Below are positions 34,689 through 42,794 of a DNA stretch of 64,000 nt, piece by piece; position 1 is the first letter of the stretch, and each line of letters begins with the position of its first letter. The DNA is taken from assembly GCF_034096925.1 (NCBI RefSeq), contig NZ_JAWZSQ010000014.1:72347-136346 (forward strand), read 5' to 3'. The notes beneath the pieces were generated by a model that searched no databases, was not told where the DNA came from, and worked only from the letters and a program-made list of their open reading frames with translations. The DNA is from Patulibacter defluvii. GTDB lineage: Bacteria; Actinomycetota; Thermoleophilia; Solirubrobacterales; Solirubrobacteraceae. Made by a program: the position numbers and the translations under genes.

Positions 34689-34996
34689 GGTCTGTGGTGA
34701 AGAACACCGCAGCGGGCCCGAGGTTCCGCCGCGTCTGTGGGTTGGTTCGATGATCGACCGACGACCGGACGTCTTGCCCCATCGGCCCCGAAACGGACGA
34801 ACGATCGGGTGCCCGGGCGGGGCGACCCGCGGCCGTCCGCGCGGGCCCATCGGGCGCAGCGGGCGTGCTTTCGCGGTCTCGATTCCCCCCTTCGCCGGTC
34901 TCGTACCCGATCCTCCTCCCCCAAAACGTCAAAACGGGCGCCCCGGAGGACGCCCGTCGAAGGACCACGGGGAGGGCGGCCGGGCCGCCCCGCCGA
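34689..34996. other. 308-base intergenic region
   Basis: The gap between the 54-codon gene and the oxidase cluster. It holds the terminator at 34934-34957 and T/A-rich runs unusual for this genome (34921-34935). I see no coding frame with family character and no tRNA. It must contain the promoter of the 54-codon gene, which I cannot point to. Confidence 0.6.
34934..34957 (-). terminator. intrinsic terminator of the oxidase cluster
   Basis: On the minus strand the 7-bp stem ACGGGCG / CGCCCGT with a ten-base loop is followed by TTTTGACGTTTTGG. It is the only hairpin in the window with a T-rich tail, 40 bases after the last gene of the cox cluster. Confidence 0.8.
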
Positions 34997-35227
34997 TCAG
35001 TGGTCGGAATGCAGCGGGAACTCGTTGATCTCGTGGATCGCGTCGCGGATCCAGGCGACCAGCGTGCCGACGGTGATGATCGCGCCGACGGCGATCAGCC
35101 ACCAGGTGGTGGTCAGGCCGACCAGCAGGATCGTGACGCCGACGGTCAGCACCAGCGGCTGGGCGCTGTTGCCGGGGAGGTGGATGTCCTCGCCCGCGGG
35201 CGGGACGGGCTTGTCGAGCTCGCTCAT
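34997..35227 (-). CDS. small cytochrome c oxidase subunit (subunit IV-like)
   Basis: A protein of 76 aa with two membrane spans (about 24-40 and 42-60, TILLVGLTTTWWLIAVGAII) and a C-terminal amphipathic end (WIRDAIHEINEFPLHSDH). The position at the end of the cluster ctaC-ctaD-ctaB and the topology fit the small actinobacterial aa3 subunit IV, which stabilises subunit I. The sequence is too short to be certain. It starts two bases after the stop of the 36-codon gene. Confidence 0.75.
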   Translation of the reverse strand: MSELDKPVPPAGEDIHLPGNSAQPLVLTVGVTILLVGLTTTWWLIAVGAIITVGTLVAWIRDAIHEINEFPLHSDH

Positions 35228-35229
35228 GG

Positions 35230-35340
35230 CTAGGAGACGTAGATGACGGCGGCGACGAACGTCAGCAGGAACATCACCAGGATGACGATGCCGCTGATCA
35301 GCGCGTCGCGGAGGTTGCGCTTGGCGAGGTTGCGGTCCAT
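35230..35340 (-). CDS. 36-aa membrane peptide in the oxidase cluster
   Basis: An ATG frame of 36 aa: MDRNLAKRNLRDALISGIVI, then a hydrophobic helix to VIYVS. It lies between ctaB (ending 35365) and the subunit IV-like gene with two bases to spare, in the same direction. The basic N-terminus and single span are those of a tiny respiratory subunit. No family is named with confidence. Confidence 0.65.
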   Translation of the reverse strand: MDRNLAKRNLRDALISGIVILVMFLLTFVAAVIYVS

Positions 35341-35364
35341 GGAGGAGTCCTTGGTTCGTCGGGA

Positions 35365-36276
35365 TCAGAGCTTGGCGTCCACGACCATGGCGGCGAAGAG
35401 GGCCGCCAGGTACGCCAACGCGAACAGGTGGAGGGAGACCGCGCGAGCGCGGGTGCCGTCGCGCAGCAGCAGCCACGAGCGGCGCAGCAGCTCGGCGGCC
35501 AGCAGCACCGCGACGACCAGGTAGATCGTGCCGAAGGTGCCGGTGACGACCGGCGCGATCGAGACGGCGGCGGTGATCGCCGACCAGACGAGGATCGCCC
35601 GGTGGGTGGCGGGCTCGCCCTTCACGACCGGCAGCATCGGTACGCCGGCCGCCGCGTAGTCGTCCTTGATCAGCAGCGACAGCGCCCAGAAGTGCGGCGC
35701 GGTCCAGGCGAAGACGATCGCGAACGGGTAGAGCGACTCGACGGCGAAGCCGCCGGTGACCGCAGCCCAGCCGACCATCGGCGGGAACGCGCCGGCGACG
35801 CCGCCGATCACGATGTTCTGGGTCGAGCGGCGCTTGAGCCACATCGTGTAGACGCCGACGTACCAGGCGAACCCGGCCAGCGACAGCAGCGCCGCCGTGA
35901 TGTTGGCGGCCCAGGCCAGCAGGAAGAACGACGCGATCGTCAGCCACAGGCCGACCCAGAGGGCGACGTGCGGCTCCATCCGGCCGGACGGGATCGGGCG
36001 ATCCTGGGTCCGCGGCATGTCGGCGTCGATGTCGCGATCGAACCAGTGGTTGATCGCGCTCGCGCCGCCGGCCGAGAGCGAGCCGCCGAGCAGGGTCGCG
36101 AGGACCAGCTCGGGCGACGGGTTCCCGGCGGCGTACATCGCCGTCACCGTGGTCAGCAGCAGCAGCAGCTGGACCTTCGGCTTCGTCAGCGCGACGAGGT
36201 CGGCCAGGCGCTGCCGTCCGCCCGACTCGACGAGCGGTCCGGCGGCGGCGGGGCGTGCGGTGATCGACGTGGGCAT
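35365..36276 (-). CDS. ctaB: protoheme IX farnesyltransferase
   Basis: Makes heme O from heme B and farnesyl diphosphate, the first step to heme A of the aa3 oxidase. The 303 aa have about nine membrane spans. The prenyl-diphosphate motif is NHWFDRDIDADMPRTQDRP, and the second Asp-rich loop is at LLIKDDYAAAGVPMLP. It lies 36 bases after ctaD. The heme A synthase gene ctaA is not in the window. Confidence 0.95.
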   Translation of the reverse strand: MPTSITARPAAAGPLVESGGRQRLADLVALTKPKVQLLLLLTTVTAMYAAGNPSPELVLATLLGGSLSAGGASAINHWFDRDIDADMPRTQDRPIPSGRMEPHVALWVGLWLTIASFFLLAWAANITAALLSLAGFAWYVGVYTMWLKRRSTQNIVIGGVAGAFPPMVGWAAVTGGFAVESLYPFAIVFAWTAPHFWALSLLIKDDYAAAGVPMLPVVKGEPATHRAILVWSAITAAVSIAPVVTGTFGTIYLVVAVLLAAELLRRSWLLLRDGTRARAVSLHLFALAYLAALFAAMVVDAKL

Positions 36277-36312
36277 CCGATCACCGCACCATCGGGTGCG
36301 GGGAGGAGTCGA

Positions 36313-38010
36313 TCACGCGTGCGTCTCCGCCGCGCGGGCGCCGGCCGGCACCCGCTCGCGATCGCCCTGCCGCCGCTCGATCTCGGCCCGGATGTCCTTC
36401 ATCGGCTCGACCGACCGGACCCGTGGCACGGTGTCGAAGTTGTTCTGCGGCGGCGGCGACTGGGTGAACCACTCGAGCGTGTTCGCCTTCCACGGGTCGG
36501 GGCCCGCGACCGCGCCGTGCTTGAGGCTGCGGAGGGCGTTGATCGCCGTCACCAGGATGCCCACGCCGAGGATGAACGCGCCGATCGTGGAGATCAGGTT
36601 GAACGTCGCCAGGTTGCCGACGTCGGCGTACTCGGGGATCCGTCGCGGCATGCCGTCGAGGCCGATCGAGTGCTGGACCAGGAAGGTCGTGTGGAAGCCG
36701 ATCAGCATCGTCCAGAAGCTGATCTTGCCGAGCCGCTCGTCCATCATCCGGCCGGTCATCTTCGGGTACCAGTAGTAGAGGCCCGAGAAGACCGCGAAGA
36801 CGGCGCCGCCCATCAGCACGTAGTGGAAGTGCGCGACGACGAAGTAGGTGTCGTGCAGCTGCCAGTCGACCGGGTAGATCGCCAGGAAGACGCCGGTGAT
36901 GCCGCCGATCAGGAACGTGCCCACGAACCCGACCGCGTAGAGCAGCGAGGTCGTGAAGTGGATCGTCCCCTGCCACAGCGTCCCGATCCAACTGAAGATC
37001 TTGATGCCGGTCGGGATCGAGATCAGCATCGAGCTGACCATGAAGAACACGAGCACGACGCTCGGGCTCGGCGTGGTGAACATGTGGTGCGCCCACACCA
37101 TCAGGCCGAGGAAGGCGATCACCAGCGTCGCCGCGGCGATCGCCTTGTAGCCGAAGATCGGCTTGCGGGCGAAGACCGGCAGGACCTCGGAGATGATGCC
37201 GAAGCCCGGCAGCACCATGATGTAGACCTCGGGGTGGCCGAAGAACCAGAAGAGGTGCTGCCAGAGGAGCGGCGATCCGCCCTCGCCCGGGTCGTAGAAG
37301 TTGGTGCCGAAGTGGCGGTCGGTCAGCAGCATCGTGACCGCGGCGGCGATCGCCGGCAGGGCCAGGATCAGCAGCACCGAGTAGGTCAGGATCGACCAGC
37401 AGAAGAGCGGCAGGCGACTCCAGGTCATGCCCGGCGCGCGCAGGTTGGCGATCGTGACGTAGAAGTTGATCGAGCCGACCAGCGAGCCGATGCCGGTGAG
37501 GTGGACGAGGAAGATCCACGCGTCGACGCCGCCGTTGGGCAGGTAGTCCTTCGACGCCAGCGGCACGTAACAGGTCCAACCGCACTCGGGCGGGTTGAAG
37601 AAGACCGAGGCGTAGAAGACCAGGCCACCGGCGGCCAGCATCCAGAAGGAGAGCGCGTTCAGCTTCGGGAACGCCATGTCCTTCGCGCCGATCATCAGCG
37701 GCACGAAGTAGTTGCCGAAGCCGGCCATCACCGGGACCACGAACAGGAACACCATCGTGGTGCCGTGCATCGTGATCAGCTCGTTGTACGTCTGGAACTC
37801 GAGCAGCGTGTTGTCCGGCACGGCCAGCTGGAGCCGGATCAGCAGCGCCTCGATGCCACCGACGCCGAAGAAGGCGAAGGTGAGGACCAAGTACATGATC
37901 CCGATCTTCTTGTGATCGGTCGTGGTGACCCAGTCGACCCAGCCGCGCTTCGGCTTCTCGACCTCGTGCGCGACGACCTGAGGGATCGGGGTGAGGGTTG
38001 CGGATGCCAT
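36313..38010 (-). CDS. ctaD: cytochrome c oxidase subunit I
   Basis: Catalytic subunit of the aa3-type oxidase with heme a and the heme a3-CuB centre. The 565 aa start with a hydrophilic end, then TTDHKKIGIMY and 12 spans. The motif WFFGHPEVYIMVLPGFG holds the CuB ligand His and the E/Y residues of an A1-type enzyme (D channel glutamate and cross-linked His-Tyr). HHMF, HFHYVLMGG and DTYFVVAHFHY contain further copper and heme ligands. The ~40-residue C-terminal extension is charged. The start ATG follows GGAACCTCCG on the minus strand. Confidence 0.97.
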   Translation of the reverse strand: MASATLTPIPQVVAHEVEKPKRGWVDWVTTTDHKKIGIMYLVLTFAFFGVGGIEALLIRLQLAVPDNTLLEFQTYNELITMHGTTMVFLFVVPVMAGFGNYFVPLMIGAKDMAFPKLNALSFWMLAAGGLVFYASVFFNPPECGWTCYVPLASKDYLPNGGVDAWIFLVHLTGIGSLVGSINFYVTIANLRAPGMTWSRLPLFCWSILTYSVLLILALPAIAAAVTMLLTDRHFGTNFYDPGEGGSPLLWQHLFWFFGHPEVYIMVLPGFGIISEVLPVFARKPIFGYKAIAAATLVIAFLGLMVWAHHMFTTPSPSVVLVFFMVSSMLISIPTGIKIFSWIGTLWQGTIHFTTSLLYAVGFVGTFLIGGITGVFLAIYPVDWQLHDTYFVVAHFHYVLMGGAVFAVFSGLYYWYPKMTGRMMDERLGKISFWTMLIGFHTTFLVQHSIGLDGMPRRIPEYADVGNLATFNLISTIGAFILGVGILVTAINALRSLKHGAVAGPDPWKANTLEWFTQSPPPQNNFDTVPRVRSVEPMKDIRAEIERRQGDRERVPAGARAAETHA

Positions 38011-38034
38011 CGGAGGTTCCTCGGACTCTCGGGA

Positions 38035-39048
38035 CTAGCGCTGCGAAGCGGGGGCGGGCTCAGCGGCCGGCTCGGCGGGCGTGCCCGGGGCCTGCTGCTG
38101 GCGGTCGAACTGCTCTTGCTGGTCGCGGTAGCGCTGGGCCCCGCGGCCGGCGGCGTCGAGATCCGCCTTCTGGCGCTTGAGCCAGGCGTCGAACGCCTGC
38201 GGCGTGATCGCCCGCACCCGGGCGGTCATGTTCCCGTGGTTGCGGCCGCAGAGCTCGGCGCACTGGCCGGTGAAGACGCGGCCGTTGCGGCGCTCCTCGT
38301 CGTTGCGGAGCGCCTTCGCCGGGACCTTGAACCAGGTGTGGTTCGTGTAGCCGGGGAGGGCGTCGACCTTGCCGCCCAGCTGCGGGATCCACCACGCGTG
38401 GCCGACGTCGGAGGAGCGGACGTCCAGCGTCACGGTCGTGCCGACCGGGACCACCAGCTCCTCGTAGGTGTAGATGTTGTTCTGCCGATCGTCGTCGCCG
38501 TCCGGGTAGACGAAGCGCCAGGCGTACTGCTGCCCGTTGACGTCGATGTTCAGCGCCTTGCCGTTCGGCGGCAGCAGCTTCTCGTCCTTCGCCGTCTTGT
38601 ACGACGCCGGGATCGGCCAGCCGTCGGAGTCCGAGTCGTCCGGGTTGCGGATGCCGGGCAGGAAGGCGAAGGTGACGATGCCCAGGATCAGGACCACCAC
38701 GGCGGCGCCCGCGGTCCAGCCGATCTCCAGCCGGGTGTTGCCGTGCAGCTGCTTGGCCTCGTGGCCGCGGCTGGCGCGGAACTTCCAGATCGCGTAGAGC
38801 AGCGCCCCCTCCGTGAACACGAAGATCACGGCCCCGACCACGAAGACCACCGTGTAGAGGCTGTGGATGCGGTCCGCGTTCGGCGAACCGCCGGACTCGG
38901 GGGCCCAGAACGCCGCGTGGGCTGGTCCGGCGAGCACGAGCGTGAGCACCATGGCGAGCCCGAGGGCGGACGCCAGGGTCACGAGAGCGGCCCGGGAGAG
39001 GTGAGGGATCCGGTTCGAGCGTCGCAAAGCGCCCGCGATTCTAGTCAC
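38035..39048 (-). CDS. ctaC: cytochrome c oxidase subunit II
   Basis: Electron-entry subunit with the CuA centre. The 337 aa begin with a signal/anchor (about 18-45, ending in GPAHA), then two spans, and the cupredoxin domain. CuA ligands are seen in GQCAELCGRNHGNM (CxxxCxxxHxxM) and the upstream histidine in DVGHAWWIPQLGGK. The C-terminal tail (QQAPGTPAEPAAEPAPASQR) is Gln/Pro/Ala-rich. I choose GTG at 39048 because the frame just upstream is not family-like; a later start would remove the signal peptide. No cytochrome c domain is fused. Confidence 0.94.
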   Translation of the reverse strand: MTRIAGALRRSNRIPHLSRAALVTLASALGLAMVLTLVLAGPAHAAFWAPESGGSPNADRIHSLYTVVFVVGAVIFVFTEGALLYAIWKFRASRGHEAKQLHGNTRLEIGWTAGAAVVVLILGIVTFAFLPGIRNPDDSDSDGWPIPASYKTAKDEKLLPPNGKALNIDVNGQQYAWRFVYPDGDDDRQNNIYTYEELVVPVGTTVTLDVRSSDVGHAWWIPQLGGKVDALPGYTNHTWFKVPAKALRNDEERRNGRVFTGQCAELCGRNHGNMTARVRAITPQAFDAWLKRQKADLDAAGRGAQRYRDQQEQFDRQQQAPGTPAEPAAEPAPASQR

Positions 39049-39092
39049 GGGCCCGACCGGAGGGAATCGCGCCCCCCTCGACCCGGCGCAAC

Positions 39093-39108
39093 CCCGTTGG
39101 CCAACGGG
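39093..39108. terminator. palindromic hairpin CCCGTTGG/CCAACGGG
   Basis: A perfect 16-base palindrome, positioned 35 bases after the enoyl-CoA hydratase stop on the minus strand and before ctaC. It may be a terminator or an operator for ctaC; the short loop makes the first less certain. Confidence 0.45.
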
Positions 39109-39143
39109 CTTTCCGCCGACCGCCTCCGAGCGGGCCCGGGCGC

Positions 39144-39965
39144 TCATCGGCCGCTGTAGGTCGGCTCCTGCTTGGACAGGAAGGCCATCGCGGCGGCGAC
39201 GAAGTCCTCGGTCTCGGCCATCCGGCCCTGCTCGCGGGCCTCGATCGCCAGCAGCTCCTCCAGGTGCCGGACGACCTGCGCGTTGAGGGTCCGCTTGACC
39301 GCCGTGTAGGCCGCCGTCGGCCCGCCCGCCAGCTCGCGCAGCTGCTGCTCGGCGGCGGCCCGGAAGCCCTCGACCGGCAGCACCCGGTTGACGAGGCCGA
39401 TCGCCTGGGCCTCGGCGGCGGGGACCTTGCGGCCCTCGAACATGATCTCGGCCGCGCGGGTCCAGCCGACGCGGTTGACCAGGAAGACCGAGGCGCCGCC
39501 GTCCGGCCCGAGCCCGATCTTGGTGAAGGCGTGGTTGAGGCTGGCGCGCTCGCTGACCGTCACCAGGTCGCAGGCCAGCGCGAACGACATCCCGATCCCG
39601 GCGGCGGCGCCGTCGACCGCGGCCAGGACCGGCTTCTCGAGCCGCCGGACCAGCCGCATGATCGGGTGGTAGCGATCGTGCAGCACCTGCTCCAGGTTCG
39701 GACGGCCGCTGGCCAGCAGCGGGATCCCGCCCTCGCCGAACGACGAGAGGTCGGCGCCGGCGGAGAAGGCGCGGCCGGCGCCGGTCACCATCACGGCCCG
39801 CACGTCGTCGCCCTGACAGGCCCGCAGGGCGGCGGCGATGTCCGCTCCCGCCTGGCCGTTCCAGGCGTTCAGCACCTCCGGCCGGTTCATCTCGACGATC
39901 GCCGCCGCCCCGTCGCGCAGGAGGTTGACCGTCTCGAACTCCTGGACCGTCTCGAACTCGCTCAT
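39144..39965 (-). CDS. enoyl-CoA hydratase/isomerase family protein
   Basis: Crotonase-fold enzyme of 273 aa. The oxyanion-hole motifs are SAGADLSSFGEGG and DGAAAGIGMSFALACD. The usual catalytic Glu in the second block position is replaced: LNHAFTKIGLGPDGGASVFL matches isomerase/PaaG-like members, where Asp of GPDGG is the acid. It could therefore be a 2-(1,2-epoxy-1,2-dihydrophenyl)acetyl-CoA isomerase or a delta-isomerase rather than a hydratase. The start ATG at 39965 opens with a short extra repeat (FETVQEFETV). It is divergent from the PAP2 gene. Confidence 0.9.
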   Translation of the reverse strand: MSEFETVQEFETVNLLRDGAAAIVEMNRPEVLNAWNGQAGADIAAALRACQGDDVRAVMVTGAGRAFSAGADLSSFGEGGIPLLASGRPNLEQVLHDRYHPIMRLVRRLEKPVLAAVDGAAAGIGMSFALACDLVTVSERASLNHAFTKIGLGPDGGASVFLVNRVGWTRAAEIMFEGRKVPAAEAQAIGLVNRVLPVEGFRAAAEQQLRELAGGPTAAYTAVKRTLNAQVVRHLEELLAIEAREQGRMAETEDFVAAAMAFLSKQEPTYSGR

Positions 39966-39971
39966 GGCGGC

Positions 39972-40013
39972 AGTCTCGCAGAGACTGGCTGGACGGCCAG
40001 CCGGGAATCCCGG
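39972..40013. promoter_or_regulatory. three successive inverted repeats
   Basis: Directly upstream of the enoyl-CoA hydratase start: AGTCTC-GCA-GAGACT (39972-39986), GGCTGG-ACGG-CCAGCC (39987-40002) and CCGGG-AAT-CCCGG (40001-40013). They lie in the divergent promoter region and could be operators, for example of a TetR-type repressor, or leader hairpins. No regulator gene is adjacent. Confidence 0.4.
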
Positions 40014-40071
40014 AGAGCGGCGGCGCGCCACGCCGTGGGCGGTCGCCGACGAACGATAGGCTCCCGCGGTC

Positions 40072-41007
40072 GTGACGTCCGGGAAAGCCATCCGCACGGC
40101 CGCCTGGGCGGCGGTGGCGCTCGGGGCAGCCGCGCCGATCGTCCGTCGGCGGCTGAAGCTGAAGCCGGCCGCCGTGATCGGCGCCGCCGCGGTCGCGCCA
40201 GTCGCCCTCTGCGTCGCCGTCCCCCGCTCCCGCGCGCGGGACGTGGCCGTGACCTGCCTGCAGATGTGGGCCTACTTCGCGGCCTACGAGATGCCGGCCG
40301 ACGACCCCGAGCGGCTGCGCGCGCGGGTCCGGGTCGACTACCCGGTCCGCAGCGACACCGTGATCGGGCTCGGCCGCGTGCCGAGCGTGCGGCTGCAGCA
40401 GACCCTCCACCGCGAGGGCCGCTACGGGCTCTGGGAGAAGGTCCTCGTCTGGAGCCACTGGGTCTGGTTCGCGGTCCCCCACACGACCGCCGCCTACGTC
40501 CTGGTCCGCCACCGCGACCGCTTCCCCGAGGCCGCCGCGCGGATCTACGGCACCTTCGACCTCGGCGCCGTCGTCTACTGGGCGGTCCCGACCGCTCCCC
40601 CGTGGTACGCCGCCGAGACCGGCCGGATCGACCACGGCGACGGGCCGCCGCTGCGGCGGCTGATGCGCGAGTACGGCGAGCGCGTCTTCGGCGCCCGCTG
40701 GGGCCAGCTCTACGGCACCCTCGGCGGCAACCCGCTGGCGGCGATGCCGTCGCTGCACTTCGGGACCTCGGTCGCCGCCGCCCAGGTGCTGCGCGACATC
40801 GGCCCGGTCCCGGGCGCGATCGGCTGGGCCTACGCGAGCACGCTCGGGTTCGCGCTGGTCTACCTGGGCGAGCACTACGTGACCGACCTGATCGCCGGCG
40901 GCGCGCTGGCCGAGGGCGTCCGCCGCTCCGCCCCCCGCACCAGCCGCCCGCTGCGGCGGCTCTCGGGGCTGGTACGGCGGCTCGAGGCCCACGCCCGCCG
41001 GGCCTGA
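40072..41007 (+). CDS. PAP2-superfamily phosphatase/phosphotransferase (membrane)
   Basis: A protein of 311 aa with about six spans. The phosphatase motifs are AAMPSLHFGTSVAAA (His nucleophile side) and YLGEHYVTDLIAGG (His/Asp), which resemble the PAP2_3 / inositol-phosphoceramide-synthase subgroup with MPSLHxG. It may dephosphorylate lipid phosphates or transfer a phospho-headgroup. The start is GTG at 40072. Neighbouring genes give no firm hint. Confidence 0.88.
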   Translation: MTSGKAIRTAAWAAVALGAAAPIVRRRLKLKPAAVIGAAAVAPVALCVAVPRSRARDVAVTCLQMWAYFAAYEMPADDPERLRARVRVDYPVRSDTVIGLGRVPSVRLQQTLHREGRYGLWEKVLVWSHWVWFAVPHTTAAYVLVRHRDRFPEAAARIYGTFDLGAVVYWAVPTAPPWYAAETGRIDHGDGPPLRRLMREYGERVFGARWGQLYGTLGGNPLAAMPSLHFGTSVAAAQVLRDIGPVPGAIGWAYASTLGFALVYLGEHYVTDLIAGGALAEGVRRSAPRTSRPLRRLSGLVRRLEAHARRA

Positions 41008-41048
41008 TCCGGCGCCCCGCCCGGGCGTGTCGGCGGTCACCCACGCCT

Positions 41049-41071
41049 TACACTTCACTTTGTAAAGTGTA
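41049..41071. promoter_or_regulatory. AT-rich palindromic operator upstream of trxB
   Basis: TACACTT at 41049-41055 and AAGTGTA at 41065-41071 are inverted, and a second overlapping palindrome CACTTT-GT-AAAGTG lies at 41056-41069. The stretch is the most AT-rich short block of the region, 65-87 bases upstream of the thioredoxin reductase start. It is likely a promoter with a repressor site; the regulator is not in the window. Confidence 0.6.
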
Positions 41072-41135
41072 GGAGCGGCGCGCGTCCTTCCCACGTGCGC
41101 CCCACCGTCCGCCAGAATCGACGAGGATGAACGCC

Positions 41136-42119
41136 ATGCCCGACCCCGAGAACGTCATCGTCATCGGCAGCGGCCCCGCGGGCTACACGGCGGCGCTCTA
41201 CACCGCGCGCGCCGAGCTCGAGCCGCTCGTGATCGAGGGCTGGAACTGGGGCGGGCTGCTGCAGCAGACGACCGACGTCGAGAACTTCCCCGGCTACCCC
41301 AAGGGGATCATGGGGCCGGAGATGATGCAGGACCTGCGCGACCAGGCCGAGCGGTTCGGCGCCCGGCTGCGGACCGAGCAGGTGACGAAGGTCGAGTTCG
41401 CCAGCGAGCCCGGCGGCCTCCACAGCGTCTGGGTCGACGACACCGAGCACCGGACCCGGGCCGTGATCGTCGCTACCGGTGCCGAGCACCGCAAGCTCGG
41501 CGTGCCCGGCGAGGACGAGCTGTCCGGCCGCGGCGTCTCCTACTGCGCCACCTGCGACGCGGCCTTCTTCAAGGACCGCGACACGCTGATCGTCGGCGGC
41601 GGCGACAGCGCGATGGAGGAGGCGATCTTCCTCGCCAAGTTCGGCCGCTCGGTGACGATCGTCAACCGCCGCGACGAGTTCCGCGCCTCGGCGATCATGC
41701 TCGACCGGGCGAAGGCGGTCGAGAACATCAGCTTCAAGACCCCGTACGTGATCGACCGCTTCGAGGCCGCGCCCGGCGACGGCTTCACGCCGCTGCAGAC
41801 GGCCGTCCTCAAGCACGTCGAGACCGGCGAGCTGGAGACGATCGAGATCGCCGGCGCCTTCATCGCGATCGGCCACGACCCCCAGAGCGAGCTGGTCCGC
41901 GACCAGATCGACGTCGACGAGGAGGGCTACGTGCTCGTCGACGGGGTGACCACCCAGACCAACCGCCCGGGCGTCTTCGCCGCCGGCGACCTGATCGACT
42001 CCTCGTACCGCCAGGCGGTCACCGCCGCCGGCTCCGGCTGCAAGGCCGCGCTCGACGCCGAGCGCTACCTGCGCGACGTCCCGGCGGCGACGCCGGACGC
42101 GGGCACCGTCGCCGCCTAG
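41136..42119 (+). CDS. trxB: thioredoxin reductase
   Basis: NADPH-dependent flavoprotein that reduces thioredoxin. The 327 aa start at the second ATG, 9 bases after GAGG; the first ATG at 41127 touches that site. The FAD loop GSGPAGYTAA is at 11-20, the redox pair Cys137-Ala-Thr-Cys140 in YCATCDAAF, the NADPH loop GGGDSAMEEA at 154-163 and the C-terminal GVFAAGDLIDSSYRQ. No thioredoxin gene follows; the gene ends with a strong terminator, so it is monocistronic. An AT-rich palindrome lies upstream. Confidence 0.95.
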   Translation: MPDPENVIVIGSGPAGYTAALYTARAELEPLVIEGWNWGGLLQQTTDVENFPGYPKGIMGPEMMQDLRDQAERFGARLRTEQVTKVEFASEPGGLHSVWVDDTEHRTRAVIVATGAEHRKLGVPGEDELSGRGVSYCATCDAAFFKDRDTLIVGGGDSAMEEAIFLAKFGRSVTIVNRRDEFRASAIMLDRAKAVENISFKTPYVIDRFEAAPGDGFTPLQTAVLKHVETGELETIEIAGAFIAIGHDPQSELVRDQIDVDEEGYVLVDGVTTQTNRPGVFAAGDLIDSSYRQAVTAAGSGCKAALDAERYLRDVPAATPDAGTVAA

Positions 42120-42130
42120 ACGACCCCACC

Positions 42131-42158
42131 CCCGCCCGCCGTGCCCACGGCGGGCGGG
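42131..42158. terminator. terminator between trxB and CBS gene
   Basis: A perfect 12-bp stem CCCGCCCGCCGT / ACGGCGGGCGGG with a GCCC loop between convergent genes. Confidence 0.8.
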
Positions 42159-42175
42159 TGGCGGGCCGGTGCGGC

Positions 42176-42613
42176 TCAGGCGGTCCCGATCACGTCGGCC
42201 GCGGCGTGATGCTCGACCGCGCCGCGCTCGATCCGCTCGTTGGCCCAGGCGTGGATGATGTCGCGGACCGAGACGACGCCGACGATCCGCGCCCCGTCGA
42301 GCACCACCAGGTGCCGGAAGCGGCCGCGCGCCATCGCGTCGGCGGCGTCGTCGAGCGACCAGTCGGGCGCGGCGAAGACGACCGACGAGCCGACGTGGTC
42401 GCCGACCAGGACCTGGTCGAGGTCGAGCCCGCGGGCGACGGCGATCAGCACGTCGCGCTCGGTGACGATGCCGGGACCCGCGCCGTCGGGGTCGCTGACG
42501 ACCGCCGAGCCGACCTTCGCCGCCGTCATCTGCTCCGCCGCCTGACGGAGCGTGTGGGCCGGGCCCACCTCGACGACCTTCGGGCTCATCGCGTCTCGCA
42601 CCAGCATCGCCAT
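42176..42613 (-). CDS. tandem CBS-domain protein
   Basis: A protein of 145 aa made of a CBS pair (about 6-60 and 72-130). MVRDAMSPKVVEVGPAHTL, VVSDPDGAGPGIVTERDVL and VLDGARIVGVVSVRDIIHAW are typical adenosine-binding motifs. Such proteins sense adenylates or act in redox/stress control; no partner domain is fused. It is divergent from the AraC-type gene, and the shared 181-base region carries repeated GTGCC/GGCAC half sites. Confidence 0.9.
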   Translation of the reverse strand: MAMLVRDAMSPKVVEVGPAHTLRQAAEQMTAAKVGSAVVSDPDGAGPGIVTERDVLIAVARGLDLDQVLVGDHVGSSVVFAAPDWSLDDAADAMARGRFRHLVVLDGARIVGVVSVRDIIHAWANERIERGAVEHHAAADVIGTA

Positions 42614-42654
42614 CGCACCTTTCCCGCCCGGCTCGCGAGCGTCGGATCAGACTC

Positions 42655-42688
42655 GTGCCATTCGGCACAAGCTCACAGTTCGTGGCAA
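42655..42688. promoter_or_regulatory. GTGCC/GGCAC half sites between CBS and AraC genes
   Basis: GTGCC-ATTC-GGCAC at 42655-42668 is an inverted repeat, followed by a GTGGCAA at 42682-42688. The locally lower GC content and the AraC-type gene downstream suggest an operator/promoter. Self-control by the AraC protein is inference. Confidence 0.4.
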
Positions 42689-42794
42689 TCGTAGCGCACT
42701 CGGTCGCGACCGCAAGCCGCCGACATGAGCGCCAATGCGCCAAGATCGGGGTTGCGGTGATCCCGATCGGCCGCTCGCCCGTACCCCAGACGAC

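Noticed and set aside
41127..41135. First ATG of trxB as the start
   Set aside because: It touches the GAGG ribosome site; the ATG at 41136 has the right distance.
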